From: an uncultured Fibrobacter sp.
GTDB lineage: Bacteria > Fibrobacterota > Fibrobacteria > Fibrobacterales > Fibrobacteraceae
Direction of reading: 5' to 3'
NCBI GenBank assembly: GCA_946405515.1
Contig: CAMJHM010000006.1
Location: forward strand, 1-64,000
DNA: 64,000 nucleotides
Shown in pieces: positions 42,305 through 50,169 of the stretch (its first letter is position 1; each line of letters opens with the position of its first letter). Under the pieces are notes generated by a model, which worked only from the letters and a program-made list of their open reading frames with translations, searched no databases and was not told where the DNA came from. The translations under genes and the position numbers were made by a program.

Positions 42305-43671
42305 GCGCCCTCCTTTTCAGAATTTTCCTGGACCAGCACGCTCTTGAGCTTGTCGACAATTCCCGGGAAACACTGTTCCACGACCTCGACATGGCCGACA
42401 GGTTCATCGTTCTGGATAGCCAGCGAAAGCACCGTGAGCGCGAGGCCGACCTGCGGCCACTCGCCGCCATCGAAATCGCTGCCGTTGACAATGTTTTCCA
42501 TGCCGCGAATGACAATGCCATCGTCGTAAACGCCCACTTCGACGCCTGTCTTGCGCAGGTTCTCAGCCAAGAACTCGTTTACCGGCCGGATCTGCTCGCG
42601 CACTTCCTTGGGCAAACGGAGAATCGTCTCGCCACCCGCAAAACAGGCGGCCACCGAGAGCAACGCGTACTCCTCGAGCGAGGTCGAAATAATTTCTTCG
42701 GAAAAGCGGCGACCCTGCAAGCGTTTGCCGGCAGCGAGCGGGCGGATTTCCAAATCCCCGAATACGTCACCGAACTTTTCACGGCGAGAGACCGTCTCGA
42801 TGTTGGCTCCCATGCGCTTGAGGCAACCGAACGCCCCTGCACGCCCGCCATTCAGGTCGACATTCTTGACCTTCACGACCGTATCTTTATGGACGCCGCC
42901 GACCGTCACGAGCAAGGCAATCGCAAATGCTTCTGTCGAATCGCCGGGAATGTAATAATCGCGGGCGGTAATCACCTTCGTCTCCGAAAGTTCCGTCGCC
43001 TGGGTGCGTTCAATCTTTTTCCCTTGGGCCATCATCAAACGGCGTTCAAATTCGCTCAGCTGTTCCATGCCACGGCCTTCGTACTTGAGCGCTACACCGA
43101 AATACTGGAGCATACGCGTCAGCTGGTCGCGCACCACGGAAGCTTCTTCGAATGCAAGGTATTCGCTACGGACAAGCGTGCGCAAAAGCAGGCGATTTCG
43201 CATGATGTAAGGAACGTTGCCCAAAGAATCCTTCCGGATAGGCGGTTCGGCCATGTCGAAACAGAAGGCGAACCGAGCCGGTTCGTCGGCCTGCACATTC
43301 ACCTTGAAATATTTCTGGAGCAATGCCTTGGCGGCATTCACGGATGCAACGCCCGCTTCGTCGCCGTCGGCAGCGAAAGTATAAACCGTATCGCAGGACT
43401 TGCTTGCAAGCGTCCACAGAAGCACGCTCTCGTATTCCGGGAAACCAATCGGGAGCAGCGTCGGCACGGAATACTGGAACCCCTTGCCCGACACGACGAG
43501 TTGGTGCCCCTGCTGTTCGTACTCGAGACCGAACTCCTTCAATGTAGCGGCAAAGCGCTCGGCACCCGTTGCCCAGGCGAAATCCTCGAAGACGGTGCGC
43601 CCATTCACGAGCAGTGCCATGAGGAGAGCCAGTTTTGTGCGTTCGCGGTCCGGGTTAATCAACAAATCCAT
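42301..43671 (-). CDS. Divergent EPSP-synthase-like protein
   Basis: About 456 residues from ATG 43671 (an in-frame TTG at 43680 is possible). The C-terminal half fits 3-phosphoshikimate 1-carboxyvinyltransferase: VVRDQLTRMLQYFGV, YYIPGDSTEAFAIAL, NVDLNGGRAGAFGCLKRMGA and the closing VVEQCFPGIVDKLKSVL. The N-terminal half has lost landmarks: the usual GDKS-x-SHR reads NPDRERTKLAL, and the GNAGT-x-R motif and the Gln of the S-x-Q site are not found. Position beside chorismate mutase and prephenate dehydrogenase supports an aromatic-pathway origin. It may be an altered or inactive AroA paralogue, with a standard aroA elsewhere. Confidence 0.7.
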   Translation of the reverse strand: MDLLINPDRERTKLALLMALLVNGRTVFEDFAWATGAERFAATLKEFGLEYEQQGHQLVVSGKGFQYSVPTLLPIGFPEYESVLLWTLASKSCDTVYTFAADGDEAGVASVNAAKALLQKYFKVNVQADEPARFAFCFDMAEPPIRKDSLGNVPYIMRNRLLLRTLVRSEYLAFEEASVVRDQLTRMLQYFGVALKYEGRGMEQLSEFERRLMMAQGKKIERTQATELSETKVITARDYYIPGDSTEAFAIALLVTVGGVHKDTVVKVKNVDLNGGRAGAFGCLKRMGANIETVSRREKFGDVFGDLEIRPLAAGKRLQGRRFSEEIISTSLEEYALLSVAACFAGGETILRLPKEVREQIRPVNEFLAENLRKTGVEVGVYDDGIVIRGMENIVNGSDFDGGEWPQVGLALTVLSLAIQNDEPVGHVEVVEQCFPGIVDKLKSVLVQENSEKEGA

Positions 43672-43703
43672 TTCAAACAATCTCTTTACAAATAAATTGA
43701 AAA

Positions 43704-44888
43704 CTAACGTTCCTTGACTTCGTACTCGAGGTAGCGGAGCACGTTAACGGCACGGGCAGCCTCCTCGGGAGTCTTGAACGCGAGCAGCAAAGTCCCCGCC
43801 ACATTCTCGCGCACCTTCATCAGTTCGATGTCGCGGATATTCAAGCCTTCTTGGGCAAGCGGCTGCATTACGCTAAGGAGCGCACCCGGCTTGTCCTTGA
43901 GCTGCACGGTAATTTCGGAAAAAGACGCGGCGGCGTTCCGACCTGGGACAAACAAGCTCGCCCTCCCGTCGTTGCCGGCCTTGAAAATACGAGCCAGCGC
44001 CTCGGAATGGTCGTTCTCGCCCTCAGCAAGCGGTTTTGCGCCGTCCACCACCTCAAGCGAATTCATCGCATTAATCGTCTTGTCCAAGCCTTCGCGAACT
44101 TCGCGCAAGGCAAGCACGGTCTCGTCGCGGTTCGTGACGGCTATGTCGTGCCACATTCCCCAACCACTCGCGGCAATGCGCGTCATGTCGCGGAAGGCGC
44201 GCCCCGCATAGTGCTGGTAATTGTGCTTGAGCAGGCGCTCCGGCAGCCCCGCAGCAAGCGTAGAGCTCAGCATCTGCGGCATGTGGCTTACCCAGGCCAT
44301 GGTCCGGTCGTGATGTTCCGGAGGGAACACGACCGCATTGGCTCCCAAAAAACGCACCAGTTCCAAAAGCGGAGCATAAACCGATTCGTCCGTCCCTTCT
44401 GGCGGGCAGACGAACCAATAAGCATTCTCGTAAATCGCCGGGTCACTGAACTCGCAAGTTCTTTTCTCGGAACCGGCCATCGGGTGGCTACCCACAAAGC
44501 GGAACGGCCGCGGGAGCCTTGCACCGGCCTTGCAAATCTGTACCTTGGTGCTGCCGATGTCGCTCACCAGGCACGGCTTCGCGCTCTCGTTACCGGCCCA
44601 CGAAACATGGCCCAGCGCATCGAGCGTCTTGAGGATATGGAGAATCGGGGCACAGAGCAAAATCAGGTCGCAATCCTTGGCCCACTCCTCTACCTGACCA
44701 TATTCGAAACATTCGTCCACCAAGCCGAGATCCTGGGCGCGCTTCAAAGTCGAGGGAGAACTCACCGCACGAATCTTCGTGGGCAAACCGGCCTGCTTGA
44801 TAGCCGATGCGATGGAACCGGCCAACAGGCCGAAACCGACCAGGGCAATGCGCCCCGACGAAAGCCGAGTAGCAAGACCTTCTGCCAT
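43704..44888 (-). CDS. tyrA: Prephenate dehydrogenase with C-terminal ACT domain
   Basis: A 394-residue enzyme that makes 4-hydroxyphenylpyruvate for tyrosine. N-terminal NAD-binding fold with VGFGLLAGSIASAI, catalytic region SHPMAGSEKRT near 140, then the helical dehydrogenase domain. Residues about 310-390 form an ACT domain (VQLKDKPGALLSVM, LNIRDIELM), expected to bind tyrosine or phenylalanine for feedback control. The ATG directly follows the aroQ stop with no gap. Confidence 0.93.
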   Translation of the reverse strand: MAEGLATRLSSGRIALVGFGLLAGSIASAIKQAGLPTKIRAVSSPSTLKRAQDLGLVDECFEYGQVEEWAKDCDLILLCAPILHILKTLDALGHVSWAGNESAKPCLVSDIGSTKVQICKAGARLPRPFRFVGSHPMAGSEKRTCEFSDPAIYENAYWFVCPPEGTDESVYAPLLELVRFLGANAVVFPPEHHDRTMAWVSHMPQMLSSTLAAGLPERLLKHNYQHYAGRAFRDMTRIAASGWGMWHDIAVTNRDETVLALREVREGLDKTINAMNSLEVVDGAKPLAEGENDHSEALARIFKAGNDGRASLFVPGRNAAASFSEITVQLKDKPGALLSVMQPLAQEGLNIRDIELMKVRENVAGTLLLAFKTPEEAARAVNVLRYLEYEVKER

Positions 44889-45161
44889 CTATTCCTCCAC
44901 CTTGCGGGTTTCTTCCATGATGACCCCGAAAATTCTCTTTATCGAGTCCGGAGTGAGCGGAGCACCCGACTCATGAGCTAGACGGGCCTTTTCTGCCACA
45001 GCATCCAAGACGCCCTGTTCCCTCGAAGCATCGAAAACTGGGAGCCCCTGCCGCTTTTTTATTTTACCAATCTCTTCGGCATAGGACGCCCGCTTGTTCA
45101 GGAGGGCAATCAGTTCGTCGGTTAACCCGTCAATCTTCGCGCGCCAGTCATTAATATCCAT
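44889..45161 (-). CDS. aroQ: Chorismate mutase, AroQ type
   Basis: A 90-residue all-helical enzyme that converts chorismate to prephenate. It shows the family pattern: WRAKIDGLTDELIALLNKR, with the Arg and Lys of the active site in EEIGKIKK, then SREQGVL and the third helix with IKRIFGVIMEETRK. It is the first gene of the run aroQ-tyrA-aroA-like-nadK and its product feeds TyrA. No leader peptide or ACT domain is seen. Confidence 0.92.
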   Translation of the reverse strand: MDINDWRAKIDGLTDELIALLNKRASYAEEIGKIKKRQGLPVFDASREQGVLDAVAEKARLAHESGAPLTPDSIKRIFGVIMEETRKVEE

Positions 45162-45222
45162 ACCCCCGAATGTAGAAAAAAACAGAAAATGCTTTTATAA
45201 AGCATAAGGAAAATTTTTTAAA

Positions 45223-45520
45223 ATGCGGGAGGGGACCGTGCGGCCTTCGCTAAAGTGAGCAAGTGAGCGTCGCAGCGGCAAACAAAACAGCCTAGCTTAA
45301 CCTTATACATCGTGAGATATCTGATTAGGTATAATGATAACGGGATAGCGTCTTGAGAATGGAGCGTCGGCCAAGGAAGGGGAGGGTGCAGGGAGGGGAC
45401 CGTGCGGCCTTCGCTAAAGTGAGCAAGTGAGTGTCGCAGCGGCAAGCTTGCTTGCCGATATGACCGAACGTAGCCACGGACGCCTTGGCGTCCACTCCGA
45501 GCTGGGTCCCCTCCCGCATA
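45223..45520. repeat. 300-bp element with terminal inverted repeats and internal 55-bp direct repeats
   Basis: ATGCGGGAGGGGACC at 45223-45237 is repeated inverted as GGTCCCCTCCCGCAT at 45506-45520. Inside, a 55-base unit starting GGGAGGGGACCGTGCGGCC occurs at 45227-45281 and 45391-45445 with one difference. No protein is convincingly coded. The arrangement recalls a miniature transposable element but no flanking target duplication is obvious. The rest of the gap (45521-45628) is AT-rich and probably holds the promoter of the next gene. Confidence 0.6.
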
Positions 45521-45628
45521 ATCTTCATAATTACGCATTAGAAAAAATAACCATGAATACTCAATACCCACCCACGTTCTCTCAAAACAAACAAATCAAG
45601 CCCTCGCAAAAAAGTTAAATTTCCTCGC

Positions 45629-46951
45629 ATGAAAAAGTCAGTACCTATTACACTGCTCACCGGTTACCTCGGAGCCGGTAAAACCACCCTCCTCAATTTC
45701 GTCCTCAACAACCAGCAAGGCTACCACGTCGCCGTCATCGTGAACGACATCGGCGAAGTGAATATCGACCAGACGCTCATCGAAAAGGGCGGAAACATCA
45801 CCAAGGAAGATTCCGGCAAAGTCGTCCCGCTCTCGAACGGCTGCATCTGCTGTTCCCTCAAGACCGACCTCCTGGAACAGATTGCCGAACTCCTCGAAAT
45901 GAACAAGTTCGACTACATCCTCATCGAAGCGAGCGGCATCTGCGAGCCCATCCCTATCGCCCAGACCATCTGCATGGCCGGGAGCCAGCTGCGGAGCCGC
46001 GACGGGCGCCCCCTCCCCTGCCACCTGGACAACATCGTCTCTGTGGTGGACGTCGCCCGCCTCGCCGACGAATTCGCCGGCGGCCAGAAACTCCTGGACA
46101 AGGACCTCGAAGAAGAAGACATCGCGAACCTCCTCATCCAGCAAATCGAATTCTGCAACACTATCGTGATGAACAAGGTCGATAGTTTGTCCAAAACCGA
46201 CCTGGAACACGTGAAGGCCGTGGTACGCGCATTGCAGCCCGAAGCCAAGATGATCGAGACAAACTACGGCAAGGTCGAGATGAAGGACATCCTCGACACC
46301 AAGCAGTTCGACTTCGAAAAAGTCGGAAACTCCGCCGCCTGGGCCAAGGAACTCATGAAGGAAACGGCTCCCGAAGACGTCGATGATGACGACGATGACC
46401 ACGACGAGCACGAGCATCACCATCACGACCATGACGAAGATGAACACGAACATCATCACCATGATCATGACGAACATGACCACGATGAGCATGACCACGA
46501 ACACGAGGATCACAGCCATTGCGACCATGAACACGGCGTGTGCCACTGCGGCCACCACCACGACAAGGACCATCCGCATGGCGACGAATACGGCATCAGC
46601 ACGTTCGTTTACGAACGCCGCCGCCCGCTCATCCGCGAACGTTTCGAAGTGTTGCTGGACGACTACCCCACAAGCATCATACGCACCAAAGGACTTGTGT
46701 GGTTCGAAGACGACCGCGACAACAGTTTCTTGTTCGAACAGGCCGGCAAGCAGGCTTCTGCCCAGAATTTCGGCCCCTGGTTCGCTTCCGAAAACGAAGA
46801 AATGCAAAAGCGCATTCTCCGCGAAAACCCGGACCTCGTGAAAGTGTGGGACGAAAAGTACGGCGACCGCATCATCCGCCTCGTATTCATCGGCCAGCAC
46901 ATGGACAAGAAGAAGATTATCGCCGCGATGGATTCCTGCCTCGGCGAATAA
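45629..46951 (+). CDS. CobW/COG0523-family metallochaperone GTPase with His/Asp-rich insert
   Basis: A 440-residue G3E-family GTPase that loads metal, usually zinc or cobalt, into partner proteins. Walker A GYLGAGKTTLLN near residue 13; metal site GCICC near 71 (C-x-C-C); Walker B-like ILIEASGICEP; guanine site MNKVD near 180. About 250-325 is a very long His/Asp/Glu stretch able to bind many metal ions. The CobW C-terminal domain follows (about 335-435, GLVWFEDDRDNSFLFEQAG). Closest known types are ZigA/YciC-like zinc chaperones. No Zur box could be identified upstream. Confidence 0.9.
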   Translation: MKKSVPITLLTGYLGAGKTTLLNFVLNNQQGYHVAVIVNDIGEVNIDQTLIEKGGNITKEDSGKVVPLSNGCICCSLKTDLLEQIAELLEMNKFDYILIEASGICEPIPIAQTICMAGSQLRSRDGRPLPCHLDNIVSVVDVARLADEFAGGQKLLDKDLEEEDIANLLIQQIEFCNTIVMNKVDSLSKTDLEHVKAVVRALQPEAKMIETNYGKVEMKDILDTKQFDFEKVGNSAAWAKELMKETAPEDVDDDDDDHDEHEHHHHDHDEDEHEHHHHDHDEHDHDEHDHEHEDHSHCDHEHGVCHCGHHHDKDHPHGDEYGISTFVYERRRPLIRERFEVLLDDYPTSIIRTKGLVWFEDDRDNSFLFEQAGKQASAQNFGPWFASENEEMQKRILRENPDLVKVWDEKYGDRIIRLVFIGQHMDKKKIIAAMDSCLGE

Positions 46952-46983
46952 TTTTCGAAAAACCTTCAAAAACTATATCGACG

Positions 46984-47010
46984 CGCCCCGACCCAGTCGG
47001 GGCGTTGTTG
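46984..47010 (+). terminator. Terminator of the CobW-family gene
   Basis: CGCCCCGAC-CCA-GTCGGGGCG is a perfect nine-pair stem followed by a short TTGTTG tract, 33 bases past the stop. Confidence 0.75.
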
Positions 47011-47088
47011 CATAGGCGAGTACGTGTTTGTGCCAAAACTAACGGACGAATAAAATTGTTTTATATTTGGCGCAAAAAGGAGAGTTCA

Positions 47089-47403
47089 ATGAAACTGTAT
47101 ACAACTGATTTTATTACGGACAAAGAAATCGAGACGCTCCAGATGGTGCGTGGGAGCGTGGTCTTTAGCAAGAACGTGGTTCGCGACGTGTTTGCCGGAC
47201 TCAAAACGCTTGTGGGGGGAGAAATTGCCGGTTACACCGAAATGCTGAACGACGCCCGCAACATCGCCATTGAACGTATGGAAAAACAAGCCGGCATCAT
47301 CGGCGCAGACGCTATCGTAAGTGTGCGCTTCGCTACCGCCTCGGTGATGGCAGGTTCCGCAGAAATTATCGCCTACGGAACCGCCGTGAAATTTAAGAAG
47401 TAA
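47089..47403 (+). CDS. YbjQ/UPF0145-family protein
   Basis: A 104-residue protein matching the YbjQ (UPF0145, 'heavy-metal binding domain') family: VRGSVVFSKNVVRDVFAGLK, VGGEIAGYTEML, ARNIAIERMEKQA, GADAIVSVRF and a final YGTAVKFK. Members form pentameric rings; the biological role is not settled. A good ribosome site (AAAGGAGAG) precedes the ATG and the complete family length is present. It is a single gene, convergent with trpA; the short gap 47404-47437 has only a weak hairpin. Confidence 0.9.
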   Translation: MKLYTTDFITDKEIETLQMVRGSVVFSKNVVRDVFAGLKTLVGGEIAGYTEMLNDARNIAIERMEKQAGIIGADAIVSVRFATASVMAGSAEIIAYGTAVKFKK

Positions 47404-47437
47404 GGAAATTTCCGATTAAGTCGGGAATGAGCGTTCG

Positions 47438-48190
47438 TTACTTCCCAGCGATTTCGTTAGCCTTCGCCTCGATTTCGGCGATGGCTTTTTTGCGGCCTTC
47501 GGCAGAGTTTTCGTTGCTGAGCACGATGTTCACGAACACGGAACCTGCGACCACGGCGTACACGTGCTTGCTGAGCACCTTGGACTGTTCGCCGTTACGG
47601 ATGCCGAATCCGCCGAGCACCTTCGCGCCCCCCTTACCGACCGTGTCGATAAAGTCGAGTGTCGCCTGGTCAATCGTGGTTTCGCTACCGGTCGTACCCG
47701 CGCGGAGAGCCGCATAGATGTACTTGAACCCTGCAGAAGCCATCGATTCGAGGCGTTCCTTCGTCATGGAAGGTGCTGCCACCGGGATGTTTTCGAGACC
47801 GTACTTCTTACAAGCTTCGGTGAGGCCTTCGTCGCAATCAAACGGCAGGTCGGGAATAATGCAGGCGGAAACGCCAGCGTCCTTGCACATCTTCACGAAG
47901 TTCTCGATGCCCGGAGTGAAGGCAAGCGAGCCATAGGTCATGATGTAGATGGGCGTTTCGGGGTGGCGTTCGTGAATTTTCTTCACGATTTCGAGTCCCT
48001 GCTTGGTGGAAAAGCCCTTTTCCAGTGCAACAGTGGATGCCGTCTGGATGGCGGGACCGTCGGCGCTCGGATCGCTGAAGGCAAGCTGAATTTCAAGGAT
48101 GTTGGCGCCACCCTTCACGAGGGCGTCGGCGATGGCGATAGAAGTTTCTGCGTCCGGGAACCCGGCAATGAGATGGGACATTAAGTTCAT
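47438..48190 (-). CDS. trpA: Tryptophan synthase alpha subunit
   Basis: A 250-residue TIM-barrel subunit that cleaves indole-3-glycerol phosphate and passes indole to TrpB. The catalytic Glu lies in ANILEIQLAFSDPSADGP near residue 36 and the Asp in the same motif (SADGP). The phosphate-binding GGFGIRNGEQ is near 210. The barrel starts MSHLIAGFPD, so it is somewhat shorter at the N-terminus than many homologues. It follows trpB on the same strand but is separated by 198 bases of repeats, unusual for this pair. Confidence 0.95.
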   Translation of the reverse strand: MNLMSHLIAGFPDAETSIAIADALVKGGANILEIQLAFSDPSADGPAIQTASTVALEKGFSTKQGLEIVKKIHERHPETPIYIMTYGSLAFTPGIENFVKMCKDAGVSACIIPDLPFDCDEGLTEACKKYGLENIPVAAPSMTKERLESMASAGFKYIYAALRAGTTGSETTIDQATLDFIDTVGKGGAKVLGGFGIRNGEQSKVLSKHVYAVVAGSVFVNIVLSNENSAEGRKKAIAEIEAKANEIAGK

Positions 48191-48388
48191 AGCTTAGACG
48201 ATAGACCGCTTCGCTGGTAGACGATAGACGAAAGATCTTAATTTCAATCTACTTCATCTAGAAGCATTGCTTGGTCTTCTCCTTATAGTTAAAGTTTAAT
48301 TGTTTATTAATTGGATTTATCCTTAAAATACGAGAAAATGAAAATTCTTTCGTCTTTCGTCTGTAGGACCGAAGGTCCGTTCTTTCGT
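48191..48388. repeat. Repeat-filled gap between trpB and trpA
   Basis: Contains TAGACGATAGACGAAAGA units near trpA and TCTTTCGTCTTTCGTC, then GGACCGAAGGTCC, near trpB. The AGACGAAAGA and TCTTTCGTCT blocks are inverted to each other and could pair across about 110 bases. No gene is seen. Confidence 0.65.
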
Positions 48389-49657
48389 CTAGTTGTTCAT
48401 TATCTCCGCGTCGTGGATGTCTTCGTTATTTTCAAGGCGCTTGAGTTCCGCCTTCAGGAATTCCTTCCACTTTTCGGGGCGGAACACCGGGCTCGTGATA
48501 AAGATGTCCTTGTCGCCGCGACCACTCATGTTGATGACGAGCGCCTTGTCCTTCGGGAGTTCCTTCGCAATCTTCATGGCGGCGGCACCGGCGTGTGCGC
48601 TTTCGAGTGCGAACAAAATGCCTTCGTTGCGGGCGAAGAACTTGACCGCATCCAAGGCTTCCTTGTCAAGGATGCTCGTGAATTCCACACGTCCCGATTC
48701 ACCGAGGGCGGCAAGCTGCGGGCCGATACCCATGTAGTCAAGCCCTGCAGAAATGGAGCGGGTCGGCAGCGACTGGCCGTCTTCATCGATGAGGAAGCGG
48801 CTCTTGTAACCCTGCACAATTCCTTCGCGGCTCGCGTTACCCGTCATGCGGGAAGCGTTCTCGCCCATGTTCGGGCCGATGCCACCGGCTTCTGCACCGA
48901 TCAGGCGCACGTTCTTGTCTTCGATAAACGGAGTGAACACGCCGATGGAGTTGCTTCCGCCACCCACGCAGGCGACAACCGCGGCAATGTCGATGTTGCG
49001 CTCGGCAGCCTGGCGCTTGACTTCTTCGCCGATGATAGACTGGAACGTGCGAACGATATCCGGGAACGGGGCAGGGCCGAGAGCGGAACCGAGCACATAG
49101 TGCGTGTTCTTGAAATTCGTGGCCCAGTCGCGCATGGCTTCGTTCACGGCATCCTTTAAAGTGCGGCTGCCGCTCGTAACCGGTACGACCTTCGCCCCAT
49201 ACATTTCCATGGTAGCTACGTTCGGCTGTTGGCGACGCACGTCAACCTCGCCCATGTACACGACGCATTCGAGGCCGAGTTTGGCACAGGCGGCTGCGGT
49301 GGCGAGCCCGTGCTGGCCGGCACCCGTCTCCGCGATAATGCGGGTCTTGCCCATCTTCTTGGCAAGCAAGCACTGACCGATAGCGTTGTTGATCTTGTGG
49401 GCGCCCGTGTTGGCAAGGCCTTCGAGCTTGATGTAGATCTGCGCACCGCCCAGAAGTTCGGTCGCCGTCGGGGCAAAGTACAGCGGAGTCTCGCGGCCAA
49501 TATAGTCGCGCTGGATAATGCGGAGTTCTTCGAGGAATTCCGGATCGTGGATGTACTTGTTGAATGCCGCTTCGAGGTCGTCGAGCGGGCGGCGGATGAT
49601 TTCGGCAACGTACTTGCCGCCGAACTTGTCAAAGAAACCGTTGTTGGAGGTAATCAT
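48389..49657 (-). CDS. trpB: Tryptophan synthase beta subunit
   Basis: A 422-residue PLP enzyme that joins indole and serine to make tryptophan. The PLP Lys is in TGAHKINNAIGQ near residue 86, with ETGAGQHGLATA near 109 and the phosphate-binding GGGSNSIG near 233. N-terminal FGGKYVAEIIRRPL fits the TrpB1 class. No Shine-Dalgarno sequence precedes the ATG; the 35 bases upstream are an ACCACTAATCACCAACCACT repeat. Two attenuators lie further upstream and should set its expression by tryptophan supply. Confidence 0.96.
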   Translation of the reverse strand: MITSNNGFFDKFGGKYVAEIIRRPLDDLEAAFNKYIHDPEFLEELRIIQRDYIGRETPLYFAPTATELLGGAQIYIKLEGLANTGAHKINNAIGQCLLAKKMGKTRIIAETGAGQHGLATAAACAKLGLECVVYMGEVDVRRQQPNVATMEMYGAKVVPVTSGSRTLKDAVNEAMRDWATNFKNTHYVLGSALGPAPFPDIVRTFQSIIGEEVKRQAAERNIDIAAVVACVGGGSNSIGVFTPFIEDKNVRLIGAEAGGIGPNMGENASRMTGNASREGIVQGYKSRFLIDEDGQSLPTRSISAGLDYMGIGPQLAALGESGRVEFTSILDKEALDAVKFFARNEGILFALESAHAGAAAMKIAKELPKDKALVINMSGRGDKDIFITSPVFRPEKWKEFLKAELKRLENNEDIHDAEIMNN

Positions 49658-49704
49658 AGTGGTTAGTAAACAGTGGTTGGTGATTAGTGGCTGGGGTTAA
49701 ACGG

Positions 49705-49828
49705 AAAAAAAATTAAGGCTTTCGGAGAGTCCGAAAGCCTTTTGCAAACACTTGATGAAATCAGCAAAACCGGACTCTATGTTCTAGAGCCCCACCACCA
49801 ACGGTTGAAACGGATTGCTTCATTCATC
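49705..49828 (-). promoter_or_regulatory. trp attenuator, downstream copy (Trp-Trp-Trp leader)
   Basis: Minus-strand layout: leader peptide with three Trp codons, segment AGAGTCCG right at the leader stop (49771-49778), then terminator AAGGCTTTCGGA-CTC-TCCGAAAGCCTT plus T8 (49705-49740). AGAGTCCG is fully complementary to CGGACTCT inside the terminator (49726-49733), giving the antiterminator. GGCTCTA in the Trp region can pair with TAGAGTCC, giving the alternative 1:2 hairpin. This is classical tryptophan attenuation: a ribosome stalled at the Trp codons frees AGAGTCCG to block the terminator. An outer stem (49815-49828 with 49754-49767) is also possible. Confidence 0.88.
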
Positions 49829-49833
49829 TTCAT
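49777..49833 (-). CDS. trpL: trp leader peptide
   Basis: Codes MKMNEAIRFNRWWWGSRT and stops at a TAG that overlaps the antiterminator segment. Three consecutive Trp codons in an 18-residue peptide just before an attenuator are diagnostic. Initiation could be at the first or third codon. The same frame is open upstream through the other attenuator copy to ATG 50022, so fusion to that reading frame is possible. Confidence 0.85.
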   Translation of the reverse strand: MKMNEAIRFNRWWWGSRT

Positions 49834-49890
49834 GGCGCATAATTTAGGAATGTCTTTTTTTGCTGGCAAGGGGTAGCCTTCAGAAAAGGC

Positions 49891-50023
49891 AAAAAAATTG
49901 AAGGCTTTCGGCAGTTCCGAAAGCCTTCTGTTAAACACTTGATGAAATTGGCAAAACCAAAATCCCGTTTCGAGAACTTCATCGCAAGCTGCGCAAGCGT
50001 CGAAGCGGATTGCCAATTTCATC
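49891..50023 (-). promoter_or_regulatory. trp attenuator, upstream copy (no Trp run)
   Basis: A homologous tandem copy about 195 bases upstream. Terminator AAGGCTTTCGG-AACTG-CCGAAAGCCTT followed by CAATTTTTTT (49891-49927). An antiterminator is possible: AGTTC-T-CGAAA upstream pairs with TTTCGGAACT with one bulge. A perfect 14-pair outer stem joins GATGAAATTGGCAA, which holds the start codon (50010-50023), to TTGCCAATTTCATC before the terminator (49941-49954). The leader frame begins MKLAIRFDACAACDEVLE and has Cys codons, not Trp codons, where the other copy has WWW. It has no stop before the second leader's TAG, giving an 81-codon frame. Confidence 0.7.
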
Positions 50024-50035
50024 TTTATGGTAAGC

Positions 50036-50064
50036 AATATATATACTAATTCGTTGTCTGTCAA
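50036..50064 (-). promoter_or_regulatory. Promoter of the trpBA leader
   Basis: TTGACA (50059-50064) and TATATT (50036-50041) with exactly 17 bases between, on the minus strand: a near-perfect housekeeping sigma promoter. Transcription should start about 50029, a few bases before the upstream attenuator copy. Confidence 0.85.
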
Positions 50065-50169
50065 TAGGTTATAAACAGATTTTTGTAAAAAAATATTACG
50101 ATTACACCCAAATTTCGCATTAAATGCAATAAAGCGCATTTTCCTTTTGTCTATATATAATTTTGTCGT

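Noticed and set aside
45638-46969. 443-codon minus-strand frame opposite the CobW-type gene
   Set aside because: It mirrors the His/Asp-rich codons as Val/Met runs and has no family match, while the plus frame is a clear GTPase.
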